Of a stretch of DNA of 64,000 bases, positions 50,096 through 59,809 are shown piece after piece. The notes under the pieces are model-generated. The model was given only the letters and a program-made list of their open reading frames with translations. It was not told the DNA's origin and made no database searches. Source of the stretch: Ensifer sp. IC4062 (GTDB lineage Bacteria; Pseudomonadota; Alphaproteobacteria; Rhizobiales; Rhizobiaceae); NCBI RefSeq assembly GCF_020193575.1, contig NZ_JADYVD010000040.1, positions 1 to 64,000 of the forward strand, given 5' to 3'. Made by a program: the position numbers and the translations under genes. How positions within the stretch are numbered: position 1 is the first letter of the stretch; the number at the start of each line of letters is the position of its first letter.

Positions 50096-51583
50096 TCAGT
50101 GGGCTTCCGAAGCGATCACCGGCACCTCAATGCCTTTTGCATCGTAGAGCTTGCCGTTGAGGAAATAGTCGCCATCGTGCAGCCGGGCGATATCCTGATA
50201 TCGGAGCGTCCGTTCCGTTCCGGCAACGAACACCGACTGCTGGTCGGAGTTTCCGACCGTCAGGTGATTGAAGATCAGATTGAGGCTGATCGCCATCAGC
50301 GCGGCGGAGCTGATGCCGGAGTGGAAGATCGTCGCGACCCAGGCCGGAAAGTGCTCGTAGAAGCCGGGGGAGGCGATCGGGATCATGCCGAAGCCGATGG
50401 ACGTGGCGACGATGACCAGGTTCATGTTGTTGTTGTAGTCGACCTTGGACAGGGTGCGGATGCCGCTGGCGGCGACCGTGCCGAAGAGCACGATGCCGGC
50501 GCCGCCGAGCACGGCGCTTGGAACCGCCGCGACAATGCGGCCCATGACGGGCAGCAGACCGAGCACTACAAGAAACAAGCCGCCCGTCGCCACCACGTAG
50601 CGGCTCTTCACGCCGGTCACGGCCACAAGCCCGACGTTCTGGGCAAAGGCGCCCTGGGTGAAGGAGCCGAAAACGGGTGCGATGAGGCTAGACAGCATAT
50701 CCGCCCTGAGCCCGTCGCCGAGGCGGCGCGAATCCACCTTCGTTTCGATGATTTCGCCGACGGCGAGGATATCCGCCGAAGTCTCGACCAAGGTCACCAT
50801 GATGACGATGAACATCGAGACGACTGCTGCGATCTCGAAGGTCGGATAGCCGAAATGGAACACCGTTGGCAGGGAGAAGAATGGTCCCTCGGCCACCTTC
50901 GAGAAATCGGTCATGCCGGCGAAATAGGCGATGGCCGTGCCGATGATCAGCGCGATCAGGATCGACAGCCTGGAGATCGTTGCGCTGCCGAGCTTGCTGA
51001 GCAGGAGCACGATCACGAGCGTTGCCGCCGCAAGCTGGATGTTGGCCGGGCTGCCGAAGTCCGGCGCGGCGCTGTTGCCACCCATGGCCCAGCGCGCGGC
51101 GACGGGCATCAGGGTCAAGCCGATGGTGGTGATCACAATACCCGTGACGAGCGGCGGAAAGAAGCGGGTGATGCGCGAGAAGACGGGCGTGATCAGAAGA
51201 CCGATCAGCGATGCAGCCATGACGGCCCCAAGCACAGCCTCGATGCCGCCACTGCCGGAAATGGCAATCATCGTAGCAACACCAGAGAACGACACTCCCT
51301 GGACCAACGGCAATCGGCTGCCGAAAAACGGCAGACCGATGGTCTGCAGGATGGTGGCGAGGCCGCCGGCGAAAAGGGAGGCGGTGATTAGCAGGCCAAT
51401 CTCGCTGGAACTCAGGCCGGCCGCCTGGCCTAGGATCAGCGGTACGGCGACGATGCCGCCATACATCGTCAGGACATGTTGCAGGCCATAGGCCAGGTTG
51501 GCGCCGATGCCAAGGTTCTCGTCTTCCGGTCGCGTATGTCGTACAGTTTCGTCTGCATTGTTTGCCAAGGTAATCTCCTCCAA
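50096..51583 (-). CDS. NCS2 nucleobase:cation symporter (uracil-xanthine type)
   Basis: A 495-residue permease with about 14 membrane segments. The family motif region LVETSADILAVGEIIETKVD ... LGDGLRADMLSSLIAPVFGSF, followed by FAQNVGLVAVTGVKSRYV, is typical of the xanthine/uric-acid branch of NCS2. It probably imports a purine (xanthine, urate or guanine). The pairing with a deaminase suggests scavenging with ring deamination in the cytoplasm. Confidence 0.92.
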   Translation of the reverse strand: MEEITLANNADETVRHTRPEDENLGIGANLAYGLQHVLTMYGGIVAVPLILGQAAGLSSSEIGLLITASLFAGGLATILQTIGLPFFGSRLPLVQGVSFSGVATMIAISGSGGIEAVLGAVMAASLIGLLITPVFSRITRFFPPLVTGIVITTIGLTLMPVAARWAMGGNSAAPDFGSPANIQLAAATLVIVLLLSKLGSATISRLSILIALIIGTAIAYFAGMTDFSKVAEGPFFSLPTVFHFGYPTFEIAAVVSMFIVIMVTLVETSADILAVGEIIETKVDSRRLGDGLRADMLSSLIAPVFGSFTQGAFAQNVGLVAVTGVKSRYVVATGGLFLVVLGLLPVMGRIVAAVPSAVLGGAGIVLFGTVAASGIRTLSKVDYNNNMNLVIVATSIGFGMIPIASPGFYEHFPAWVATIFHSGISSAALMAISLNLIFNHLTVGNSDQQSVFVAGTERTLRYQDIARLHDGDYFLNGKLYDAKGIEVPVIASEAH

Positions 51584-51608
51584 TACCTTTGCATATATTC
51601 CCGCCTCT

Positions 51609-51848
51609 TCATAAGGCAGGTGGCAAACTATGGCAGCGACAGTGAGGCATTACCTTATTGAAATAGTCGAAACAGTTTTCGTTTGACCAACGGTAATACG
51701 GTCGATCGGCGATCGTCTCGACGCTTATGTTATCCATTCTTTCCGGATACTTGCGCTGTAAGAAGTGTACGGCCCGCCTGACGGGGGATGGAGTGCCCGT
51801 TTCCTCATCAAGCGAAAGCCGGAGCTGTTTCCAGCCCCGGCGCCGCAT
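51609..51848 (-). CDS. Possible small hypothetical protein
   Basis: A 79-codon frame with a protein-like composition (RRAVHFLQRKYPERMDN, YYRWSNENCFDYFNKV) in an AT-richer stretch between the permease and the glp operon. No ribosome-binding site or recognisable domain is evident, and the ends look frayed, so it may be a gene remnant. Listed with low confidence. The rest of the 380-bp gap 51584-51963 holds a palindromic repeat and a terminator-like hairpin. Confidence 0.25.
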   Translation of the reverse strand: MRRRGWKQLRLSLDEETGTPSPVRRAVHFLQRKYPERMDNISVETIADRPYYRWSNENCFDYFNKVMPHCRCHSLPPAL

Positions 51849-51850
51849 CT

Positions 51851-51915
51851 CTACTGCATGATTCTCAAAGCTCTACAGCACGTTTGCGCGTCAGATTAGA
51901 CGCGCGGCGCTGTAG
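51851..51915. repeat. Rhizobial palindromic repeat, copy 2 (inverted)
   Basis: CTACAGC (51873) and GCTGTAG (51909) enclose TGCGCGTC-AGATTA-GACGCGCG, preceded by GCATGATTCTCAAAGCT. Read on the minus strand it aligns with the first 63 bases of the element at 49231-49335, so the two are in opposite orientation. Confidence 0.6.
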
Positions 51916-51923
51916 ATGTCGTG

Positions 51924-51949
51924 GTGCCGCCCGATAATTCGGACGGCAC
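51924..51949 (-). terminator. Hairpin after glpV
   Basis: GTGCCG-C-CCGA-TAAT-TCGG-A-CGGCAC forms a 10-bp stem with one internal mismatch, 15 bp past the glpV stop. No T-tract follows on the minus strand, so this is a probable but weak terminator, perhaps aided by the adjacent repeat hairpin. Confidence 0.5.
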
Positions 51950-51963
51950 CTGCCTTGGGAGGC

Positions 51964-53688
51964 TTAGTTCGTCTGCCAGCTCTTGACCAGTTCGTCGTAG
52001 TTGACGGTGATCGGCTTTTCCTTCTCGTTCTCGACCTTCAACTGCGGAGCGAGGTTGCCGGCCTTGACGGCTTCCGCGTTCCAATATTCGAGGTCGTGCT
52101 CGTCCGCCAGCTTCGGGCCGATGTCGCCCTGAACGCCGGCACGCTCCAGGCGCTGCAGCACCTTTTCCTGCTCGGCGCAGAGCGAGTCCATGGCTTCCTG
52201 GGCGGTCTTTGCACCGGAGGAAGCGTCGCCGATCGCCTGCCACCAGAGCTGGGCCAGCTTCGGATAGTCAGGCACGTTCGTGCCGGTCGGCGACCACTGC
52301 AGGCGGGCCGGCGAACGGTAGAACTCGACCAGGCCGCCGAGCTTCGGTGCGCGCTCGGTGAAGCTCGGATGATCGAGCGTCGACTGGCGTATGAAGGTGA
52401 GACCGACATGGCTCTTCTTCACGTCCACGGTCTTGGAGGTCACGAACTGCGCGTAGAGCCAGGCGGCCTTGGCGCGGTCATCGGGAGTGGATTTCAGGAT
52501 CGTCCAGGATCCGGCGTCCTGATAGCCGAGCTTCATGCCGTCCTTCCAATAGACGCCGTGCGGGCTCGGGGCAAAACGCCACTTCGGCGTGCCGTCCGCG
52601 TTCACGACCGGCAGGCCTTCCTTCACGAAGTCCGCGGTGAACGCCGTGTAGGTGAATATCTGCTGGGCAATCTCACCCTGCGACGGAACCGGGCCGGATT
52701 CCGAGAAGGTCATGCCCTGAGCAGCCGCCGGAGCATAGGCCTTCATCCAGTCGAGATACTTCTGGATGGAATAGACCGCAGCCGGACCGTTGGTGTCACC
52801 GCCGCGTGCGACGCAGGATCCGACGGGACGCGAATTCTCGTCGACCCTGATGCCCCACTCGTCGACCGGCTTGCCGTTCGGGATGCCCTTGTCGCCGTTG
52901 CCGGCCATCGACAGCCAAGCGTCGGTGAATCGCCAACCGAGCGACGGGTCCTTCTTGCCGTAATCCATGTGGCCGTAAACCTTCTTGCCGTCGATCTCGC
53001 GGCCGGTGAAGAACTCGGCAATGTCCTCATAGGCCGACCAGTTGACCGGAACGCCGAGGTCGTAACCGTACTTGGCCTTGAACTCCTCCTGGATCTTCGG
53101 ATCGTTGAACCAGTCGTAGCGGAACCAGTAGAGGTTCGCGAACTGCTGGTCGGGAAGCTGGTAGAGCTTGCCGTCTGGAGCGGTGGTGAAGGACTTGCCG
53201 ATGAAATCGTCGATGTCGAGGTTGGGGTTGGTGACGTCCTTGCCCTCGTTCGCCATGAAGTCGGTCAGGCTGCGCGCCTGCTGGTAGCGCCAATGCGTGC
53301 CAATCAGATCGGAGTCGTTGATGTAGGCATCATAGACGTTTTCGCCCGACTGCATCTGCGTCTGCAGCTTTTCGACGACATCGCCTTCGCCGATCAGGTC
53401 GTGGGTGATCTTGATGCCGGTGATGTCGGAGAACGCTTTGGCGAGGGTCTTCGATTCGTATTCATGCGTCGTGATGGTTTCGGAGACGACCTTGATTTCC
53501 ATGCCGGCAAAGGGCTTGGCCGCATCGACGAACCACTGCATTTCCGCTTCCTGGGCGGCGCGATCGAGCGACGAGAGGTCGCCGATTTCTTTGTCCAGGA
53601 ATGCCTTTGCCTCGTCCATGCCGGCATAGGCCGAGCCGGTGAGAGCCAGCAGCATTGCTGCCGTCGTCGTTAGAAGATGCCGTCGCAT
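51964..53688 (-). CDS. glpV: Glycerol ABC transporter substrate-binding protein
   Basis: A 574-residue extracellular solute-binding protein, large for the class, with a signal peptide (1-22, AYAG). The sequence (ETITTHEYESKTLAKAFSDITGI, GEGDVVEKLQTQMQSGENVYDAYINDSDLIGTHW) and the operon position match GlpV of the rhizobial glycerol transporter. It delivers glycerol to the GlpPQ permease. It is the last gene of glpD-S-T-P-Q-U-V, separated from glpU by 81 bp. No metal motif is seen. Confidence 0.9.
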   Translation of the reverse strand: MRRHLLTTTAAMLLALTGSAYAGMDEAKAFLDKEIGDLSSLDRAAQEAEMQWFVDAAKPFAGMEIKVVSETITTHEYESKTLAKAFSDITGIKITHDLIGEGDVVEKLQTQMQSGENVYDAYINDSDLIGTHWRYQQARSLTDFMANEGKDVTNPNLDIDDFIGKSFTTAPDGKLYQLPDQQFANLYWFRYDWFNDPKIQEEFKAKYGYDLGVPVNWSAYEDIAEFFTGREIDGKKVYGHMDYGKKDPSLGWRFTDAWLSMAGNGDKGIPNGKPVDEWGIRVDENSRPVGSCVARGGDTNGPAAVYSIQKYLDWMKAYAPAAAQGMTFSESGPVPSQGEIAQQIFTYTAFTADFVKEGLPVVNADGTPKWRFAPSPHGVYWKDGMKLGYQDAGSWTILKSTPDDRAKAAWLYAQFVTSKTVDVKKSHVGLTFIRQSTLDHPSFTERAPKLGGLVEFYRSPARLQWSPTGTNVPDYPKLAQLWWQAIGDASSGAKTAQEAMDSLCAEQEKVLQRLERAGVQGDIGPKLADEHDLEYWNAEAVKAGNLAPQLKVENEKEKPITVNYDELVKSWQTN

Positions 53689-53769
53689 AATTTCCTCCCT
53701 TGGGTTTTGCGATTGCAGTTCATTGCAGGTTTCGAGGGGCGCGCCGTCGATGCGCCCCTCATTTCGTTC

Positions 53770-54188
53770 TCAGACATAGCGGAAGACGCCGATGGCATAG
53801 ACCACCGAGAGCGCGACCGCCCACCAGAGGTTTGTGCCGACGAGCCCCAGCCAGCCGAGATGAATGAAGGCGGATCCGAGCAGCGAGACGAAGAGCCGGT
53901 CGCCGCGCGTCGTTTCGAAGCGCAGGACACCGACGCGCGGATTGCCTCCGGGTCGGGCATATTCCCAGACGGCCATCAGCGACAGCAGCGCGAAGATCGT
54001 CAGAAAGAACATGGCGGTCGGGAAGGACCAGGCCATCCAGCCGCCGGGGATCAGCGGGGCGAACCAGTCGCGCTCGCCGTCCTTGACCGGCAGGACGGAA
54101 ACGAGCAGGCCCGCAGCTACGACATAGACGACAAGCACGGCGACAAGTGCGACGGGCCAGCGATTCTTGCGCGTGGCGATGGTTTCCA

Positions 54189-54189
<1 letters not shown>
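53770..54189 (-). CDS. glpU: DUF2160 membrane protein of the glycerol transporter
   Basis: A 139-residue protein with four hydrophobic segments, including MAWSFPTAMFFLTIFALLSLMAVWEYARPGGNPRVG, the conserved DUF2160 core. The start at 54189 overlaps the glpQ stop (ATGA); the frame stays open far upstream through glpQ, but that part is not coding in this frame. In R. leguminosarum the equivalent gene is part of the glycerol uptake operon. How it helps the permease is unknown. Confidence 0.85.
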
Positions 54190-55013
<824 letters not shown>

Positions 55014-55031
55014 AATGTCCTCCCTCCCTTC

Positions 55032-55898
55032 TCAGCCTTGCGCATCACTGGTGGTCATTACCGTGTAGAAGATCCACGAAAGCAGCAGGATGATGAGGAA
55101 GTAGATGATCGAGAGAGCTGCGGCCGGGCCGAGATCGAACTGGCCGATCGCCATCTTGACGAGATCGATCGACAGGAAGGTCGTCGAATTGCCCGGACCG
55201 CCGCCGGTGACGACGAAAGGCTCCGTGTAGATCATGAAACTGTCCATGAAGCGCAGCAGGAAGGCGATCAGGAGGACGCGCTTCATCTTTGGAAGCTGAA
55301 TGTAGCGGAAGACGGACCAGCGCGAGGCGCCGTCGATCTTGGCCGCCTGGTAGTAGGCGTCCGGGATCGAGACGAGGCCGGCATAGCAGAGGAGCACGAC
55401 GAGGCTCGTCCAGTGCCAGACGTCCATGACGATCAGCGTGATCCAGGCATCGAGCGGGTTCTGCACATAGTTGTAGTTGATGCCGAGCGATGCGAGGGTG
55501 CGTCCGAGAAGACCGATGTCGACGCGGCCGAAGACCTGCCAGATGGTGCCGACGACGTTCCATGGAATGAGCAGCGGCAGCGCCATCAGAACCAGGCAGA
55601 TTGGAACGCCGATGCCCTTCTTCGGCATGTTGAGTGCGATCACGATGCCGAGCGGAATCTGGATCGTCAGGATGATCGCCGAGAAGATCAGGTTGCGGAT
55701 CAGCGCATCCCAGAAGCGGGCGGATTCGAGCGTTTCCACGAACCAGTCGGTCCCGGCCCAGAAGAACTCGTTATTGCCGAAGGTGTCCTGCACCGAATAG
55801 TTGACGACAGTCATCAGCGGGATCACGGCGGAGAAGGCGACGAGCACCAGCACCGGCAGGACCATGAACCAGGCCTTGTTGTTCCAGGTTTTTTCCAT
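55032..55898 (-). CDS. glpP: Glycerol ABC transporter permease
   Basis: A 288-residue inner-membrane permease with six membrane segments; coupling loop IPDAYYQAAKIDGASRWSVFRYIQLPKMKRVLLIA (about 178-212). It starts 3 bp after the glpT stop. With GlpQ it forms the translocation pathway for glycerol delivered by GlpV and powered by GlpS/GlpT. Confidence 0.91.
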   Translation of the reverse strand: MEKTWNNKAWFMVLPVLVLVAFSAVIPLMTVVNYSVQDTFGNNEFFWAGTDWFVETLESARFWDALIRNLIFSAIILTIQIPLGIVIALNMPKKGIGVPICLVLMALPLLIPWNVVGTIWQVFGRVDIGLLGRTLASLGINYNYVQNPLDAWITLIVMDVWHWTSLVVLLCYAGLVSIPDAYYQAAKIDGASRWSVFRYIQLPKMKRVLLIAFLLRFMDSFMIYTEPFVVTGGGPGNSTTFLSIDLVKMAIGQFDLGPAAALSIIYFLIILLLSWIFYTVMTTSDAQG

Positions 55899-55901
55899 GG
55901 C

Positions 55902-56972
55902 TCAAACCTCCTCACCGACGCGCCAGGAATCGGCGTAGATATTGATCGCCTTTGGATCGAAGGTGACACGCGGGTCGGCGGGAATTTCGCCGTCCTCGTC
56001 GACGATGATCGAGATCGGCAGGTCGGCAAAACGTGCGCGAACGATCTTGTGGCGGCCGATGTCCTCGACCTTGGTGATCGCGATCGGCATGCCTTCGCGA
56101 CCGAGCGAAACGAACTCCGGGCGGATGCCGAGTTCGGTCTTGGCGTCGGACTTGATCTTCGGCAGGAAATTGAGCGCGATGCTCTCGCTACCGATCGCGG
56201 CCGTGTTGCCGGCGATCTTCGCCGGCAGCACGTTCATGCCGGGCGAGCCGATGAAATAGCCGACGAAGGTGTGTCGCGGCCGTTCGAAAAGCTCGGCCGG
56301 CGTGCCGATCTGGACGATCTGGCCGTCATACATGACCACGACCTTGTCGGCGAAGGTCAGTGCCTCGGTCTGGTCGTGCGTTACGTAGACCATGGTGAAG
56401 CCGAACTGCCTGTGCAGCCGCTTGATCTGCGAGCGCAAGACCCACTTCATTTCCGGGTCGATCACGGTCAGCGGTTCGTCGAAGAGGATGGCGCTGACAT
56501 CCGAGCGGACGAGGCCGCGGCCGAGCGAGATCTTCTGCTTCTGGTCGGCAGTCAATCCGCGAGCAGTCTTCTTCGCCCAGCCGCCGAGACCGGTCATCTC
56601 GATGATCTCCTTGACGCGGCGGTCCACTTCCGCCTCCGGCACGTGCCGGTTGCGAAGCGGGAAGGCGAGATTGTCGTAAACCGTCATCGTGTCGTAGATG
56701 ACAGGGAACTGGAACACCTGGGCGATGTTGCGTTCCTGGGTGGAGAAATGGGTGACGTCGTGGCCGTCGAAGAGAATGCGGCCCTCGGAGGGATTGATGA
56801 GGCCGGAAATGATGTTGAGAAGCGTCGTCTTGCCGCATCCCGAAGGACCGAGCAGCGCATAGGCACCGCCGTCGTTCCACTCGTGATGCACTTCCCTCAG
56901 GGCGTAGTCCGCTTCCGACTTGGGCTTGGCGCCGTAAGCGTGGCGGATATGTTCAAGGTTGATTCTTGCCAT
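55902..56972 (-). CDS. glpT: Glycerol ABC transporter ATPase with degenerate signature motif
   Basis: A 356-residue MalK-like ATPase. Walker A GPSGCGKTT (42-50), Walker B ILFDEP (D165, E166) and H-loop THD (H199) are intact, but the ABC signature is LTADQKQ (140-146) instead of LSGGQ. The C-terminal part carries a TOBE-like domain. The partner GlpS shows the opposite pattern (intact LSGGQ, lost H-loop His), so the two probably form a heterodimer with one complete ATP site. It starts 20 bp after glpS. Confidence 0.92.
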   Translation of the reverse strand: MARINLEHIRHAYGAKPKSEADYALREVHHEWNDGGAYALLGPSGCGKTTLLNIISGLINPSEGRILFDGHDVTHFSTQERNIAQVFQFPVIYDTMTVYDNLAFPLRNRHVPEAEVDRRVKEIIEMTGLGGWAKKTARGLTADQKQKISLGRGLVRSDVSAILFDEPLTVIDPEMKWVLRSQIKRLHRQFGFTMVYVTHDQTEALTFADKVVVMYDGQIVQIGTPAELFERPRHTFVGYFIGSPGMNVLPAKIAGNTAAIGSESIALNFLPKIKSDAKTELGIRPEFVSLGREGMPIAITKVEDIGRHKIVRARFADLPISIIVDEDGEIPADPRVTFDPKAINIYADSWRVGEEV

Positions 56973-56992
56973 TTTCTCCTCCCAGCGCCGCC

Positions 56993-58063
56993 TCAGGCCG
57001 CGCCGCCGATCGCGCGACCGTCCGGCCCGAAGACCATCAGGTGGCGTATATCGACAAAGACCTGAAGAACCGCGTCCGGTTCGATGTCGTGAATGCCAGG
57101 CGCGAGCATGACCCAGCGCGCGCCGGCAAAACCGACGTGAATGAAGCTCTCCGACCCGGCGATCTCGGAAATCGCCGTCTTGACGGTAAGCGCATTGCCG
57201 CTGCCGTTTGGCGGATCGAAAGAAAGGTGGTGCGGCTGAAAGGCGACGGTGCAGAGACCGTCGGGAACGGCCGAAAGGTGGGCCGGCACGGTAAGCACGG
57301 GCTTTCCGTCGAGCGTAAAATCCGCTCCCGTTTTCACGAGCTCGATCGTGTTCAGCGGCGGATCGGCAAAGGTGCGCGCGGTGACGATATCGATCGGGCG
57401 GCGATAGACGTCGATCGTGCGACCGAACTGGGTGATGCGGCCTTCGCTCAATGTTGCGGTATTGCCGCCGAGCAGCAAGGCCTCGGACGGTTCCGTCGTC
57501 GCATAAACGAAGATCGCGCCGGAGGCGGCGAAGATCTTCGGCAATTCCTCGCGCAGTTCCTCGCGAAGCTTGTAGTCGAGATTGGCGAGCGGTTCGTCGA
57601 GCAGCACCAGATCGGCATTCTTGACGATCGCGCGCGCAAGCGCGGTGCGCTGCTGCTGGCCGCCGGAAAGATTCAAGGGCGTGCGGTCGAGATAAGGGGT
57701 GAGCTTCAGGAGTTCGGCCGCCTTGCGCACTTCCCGATCGACGGTTGCGCTATCGGCGCCCTTGATACGCATGGGCGAGGCGATGTTATCGTAGACCGTC
57801 ATCGCCGGGTAGTTGATGAACTGCTGGTAGACCATGGCGACAGAGCGCTGCTGCACTGGCAGGCCGGTGACGTCGGCGCCGTCGAAATGGATCGAACCGG
57901 AGGCTGGCTTGTCGAGACCGGCCATCAGCCGCATCAGCGACGTTTTGCCGGAGAGGGTGGGGCCGAGCAGCACGTTGAGCGACCCCCTCTCCAGCACAAG
58001 GTCGGTCGGGTGGATGTGCGTCTCCCCGCCTACGACCTTGGATATATTCTTCATTTCAAGCAT
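56993..58063 (-). CDS. glpS: Glycerol ABC transporter ATPase lacking the H-loop histidine
   Basis: A 356-residue ATPase paralogous to GlpT. Walker A is GPTLSGKTS (34-42), the signature NLSGGQQQR is canonical (LSGGQ 132-136), and Walker B is VLLDEP. The switch segment reads YATTEPSEA, so the catalytic H-loop His is Thr190. TOBE-like C-terminal domain. It lies 98 bp downstream of glpD; that spacer holds CTCATA-GCGG-TATGAG and other small palindromes but no strong terminator. Confidence 0.92.
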   Translation of the reverse strand: MLEMKNISKVVGGETHIHPTDLVLERGSLNVLLGPTLSGKTSLMRLMAGLDKPASGSIHFDGADVTGLPVQQRSVAMVYQQFINYPAMTVYDNIASPMRIKGADSATVDREVRKAAELLKLTPYLDRTPLNLSGGQQQRTALARAIVKNADLVLLDEPLANLDYKLREELREELPKIFAASGAIFVYATTEPSEALLLGGNTATLSEGRITQFGRTIDVYRRPIDIVTARTFADPPLNTIELVKTGADFTLDGKPVLTVPAHLSAVPDGLCTVAFQPHHLSFDPPNGSGNALTVKTAISEIAGSESFIHVGFAGARWVMLAPGIHDIEPDAVLQVFVDIRHLMVFGPDGRAIGGAA

Positions 58064-58161
58064 TGCATTCTCCGGTGTTCCACCCAGCCATCGGCAGTCT
58101 CATTGCAGGGTCTCATAGCGGTATGAGGAAGGGTTTCTGCCTTCCGCCCTCATATCGTGAT

Positions 58162-59679
58162 CTAGGCGGCAGCGTTGGCCGCACCCTGCATATATTCCTC
58201 CAGCTCCGCGGCCTCCGCTGGCGAGAGCTTTAGTCCCAGTTTCGTGCGGCGCCACAGCACGTCCTCCGCGCGCCGCGCCCATTCCTGCTCGATCAGCCAA
58301 TTGACTTCGATTTCGTAGAGGTCTGCTCCGAAACGCCTCCCGAGATCGGCTTCGCTCGCCGCCTTGCCGAGAAGCCGGGCCGCCCGTGTGCCGTAGAGCC
58401 GCACGAGGCGGCGCGCGTGTGAACTGGCGAGAAAAGGGTAGCGCGCCTTAAGGCTGGCGACTTCGGCATCGTAGCCGGTAGCGGGAAAATCGCCACCCGG
58501 CAGACTCGATTCGGCGGTCCATTTCCGGCCCTTGACCCCAATCGCCTCACCGATTTTTTCCAGCGCGGACTCGCTAAGCCGCCGATAGGTTGTCAGCTTC
58601 CCCCCGAAGACGTTCAGCAGGGGCGCCTGGCCGTTCTGGCCGTCGAGGCGCAGCACGTAATCGCGGGTCGCCTCCTGCGCCTTGCTGGCGCCGTCGTCAA
58701 ACAGCGGACGTACTGCCGAATAGGTCCAGACGATGTCGTCGCGCGTTACCGGGTCCGTGAAGTACTCGCTCGCCGCCTTGCAAAGGTAGTCGATCTCGGC
58801 GTCATTGATGTGCGCCTCCGCCGGGTTGCCTTCGAAATCGTGGTCCGTCGTTCCGATCAGGGTGAAATCGTTCTCGTAAGGAATCGCGAAGATGATTCGC
58901 CCGTCGGGGTTCTGGAAGAAATAGGCGCGCGGATCATCGAACTTCTTTTTCACGACGATATGGCTGCCCTGCACGAGGCGGACGTTATGCACGTCGTTCT
59001 TGCCGATGGCATCCGCGAGTACCCGATCCACCCAGGGACCGGTGGCGTTGACGAGCATGCGGGCGCGCAGGGTCGCGCGTGCGCCCGTCACCATATTTTC
59101 TGTTTCGATTCCCCAGTGTCCATCGTTGCGGCGTGCGGAGACGACTCTGGTGCGCGGCATGACCAGCGCGCCGCGATCGGCCGCATCGCGAGCGTTAAGC
59201 ACCACGAGCCGCGCATCGTTGACCCAGCCGTCGGAATATTCGAATGCCTTGGTGAAAAGCCGCTTCAGCGGCAGTCCCGCCGGGTCGCGGGTCATGTCCA
59301 GCGTGCGTGTCGGCGGCAGCAGCTTACGGCCGCCGATATGATCATAGAGAAACAGGCCGAGGCGGATAAGCCAGGCGGGGCGCATTCCGCCCTTCTGGAA
59401 GGGCAGCACGAAGCGCATCGGCCAGATCACGTGCGGCGCCATCGCCCACAAGATCTCGCGCTCCATCAGTGCCTCGCGGACCAGGCGGAACTCGTAATAT
59501 TCAAGATAGCGCAGGCCGCCGTGGATAAGCTTGGTGGAGCCGGACGATGTGCCGGAAGCGAAGTCCTTCATTTCGGCCAGCGCAACGGAATAACCCCGAC
59601 CGACCGCATCGCGTGCAATGCCGCATCCGTTGATGCCACCGCCTACGACGAAGACGTCGAAGATCGTCTGCTCTGACAC
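58162..59679 (-). CDS. glpD: Glycerol-3-phosphate dehydrogenase (FAD)
   Basis: A 505-residue membrane-associated flavoenzyme that oxidises glycerol-3-phosphate to dihydroxyacetone phosphate and passes electrons to quinone. It shows FAD motif GGGINGCGIARDA near the N terminus, SGTSSGSTKLIHGGLRYLEYYEFRLV and IGTTDHDF. GTG at 59679 is chosen because GGAGGGG lies 8 bp upstream; an ATG ten codons earlier overlaps that ribosome-binding site. No glycerol kinase gene lies in the operon. GlpR-type repeats lie just upstream. Confidence 0.95.
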   Translation of the reverse strand: MSEQTIFDVFVVGGGINGCGIARDAVGRGYSVALAEMKDFASGTSSGSTKLIHGGLRYLEYYEFRLVREALMEREILWAMAPHVIWPMRFVLPFQKGGMRPAWLIRLGLFLYDHIGGRKLLPPTRTLDMTRDPAGLPLKRLFTKAFEYSDGWVNDARLVVLNARDAADRGALVMPRTRVVSARRNDGHWGIETENMVTGARATLRARMLVNATGPWVDRVLADAIGKNDVHNVRLVQGSHIVVKKKFDDPRAYFFQNPDGRIIFAIPYENDFTLIGTTDHDFEGNPAEAHINDAEIDYLCKAASEYFTDPVTRDDIVWTYSAVRPLFDDGASKAQEATRDYVLRLDGQNGQAPLLNVFGGKLTTYRRLSESALEKIGEAIGVKGRKWTAESSLPGGDFPATGYDAEVASLKARYPFLASSHARRLVRLYGTRAARLLGKAASEADLGRRFGADLYEIEVNWLIEQEWARRAEDVLWRRTKLGLKLSPAEAAELEEYMQGAANAAA

Positions 59680-59741
59680 TGTATTTCCCCTCCGCATTTC
59701 GCAATGCACAAATTGATGCGGCTGCGAAAGTGAAACCAGTT

Positions 59742-59774
59742 AAAACGAAAAAATATCGAATGTCAAACGAATGT
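59742..59774 (-). promoter_or_regulatory. Three direct repeats, probable GlpR operator before glpD
   Basis: On the minus strand ACATTCGTTT, ACATTCGATA and TTTTTCGTTT follow one another. Their TTCG cores are spaced exactly 11 bp apart (CGAA on the plus strand at 59746, 59757 and 59768). The units resemble the DeoR/GlpR half-site WATKYTCGWW of enterobacteria. They lie 67-95 bp upstream of the glpD start and within 70 bp of the glpR stop. Confidence 0.6.
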
Positions 59775-59809
59775 TTCCGCGAAGCCGGGCGCCCACGACG
59801 CGTGCACGA

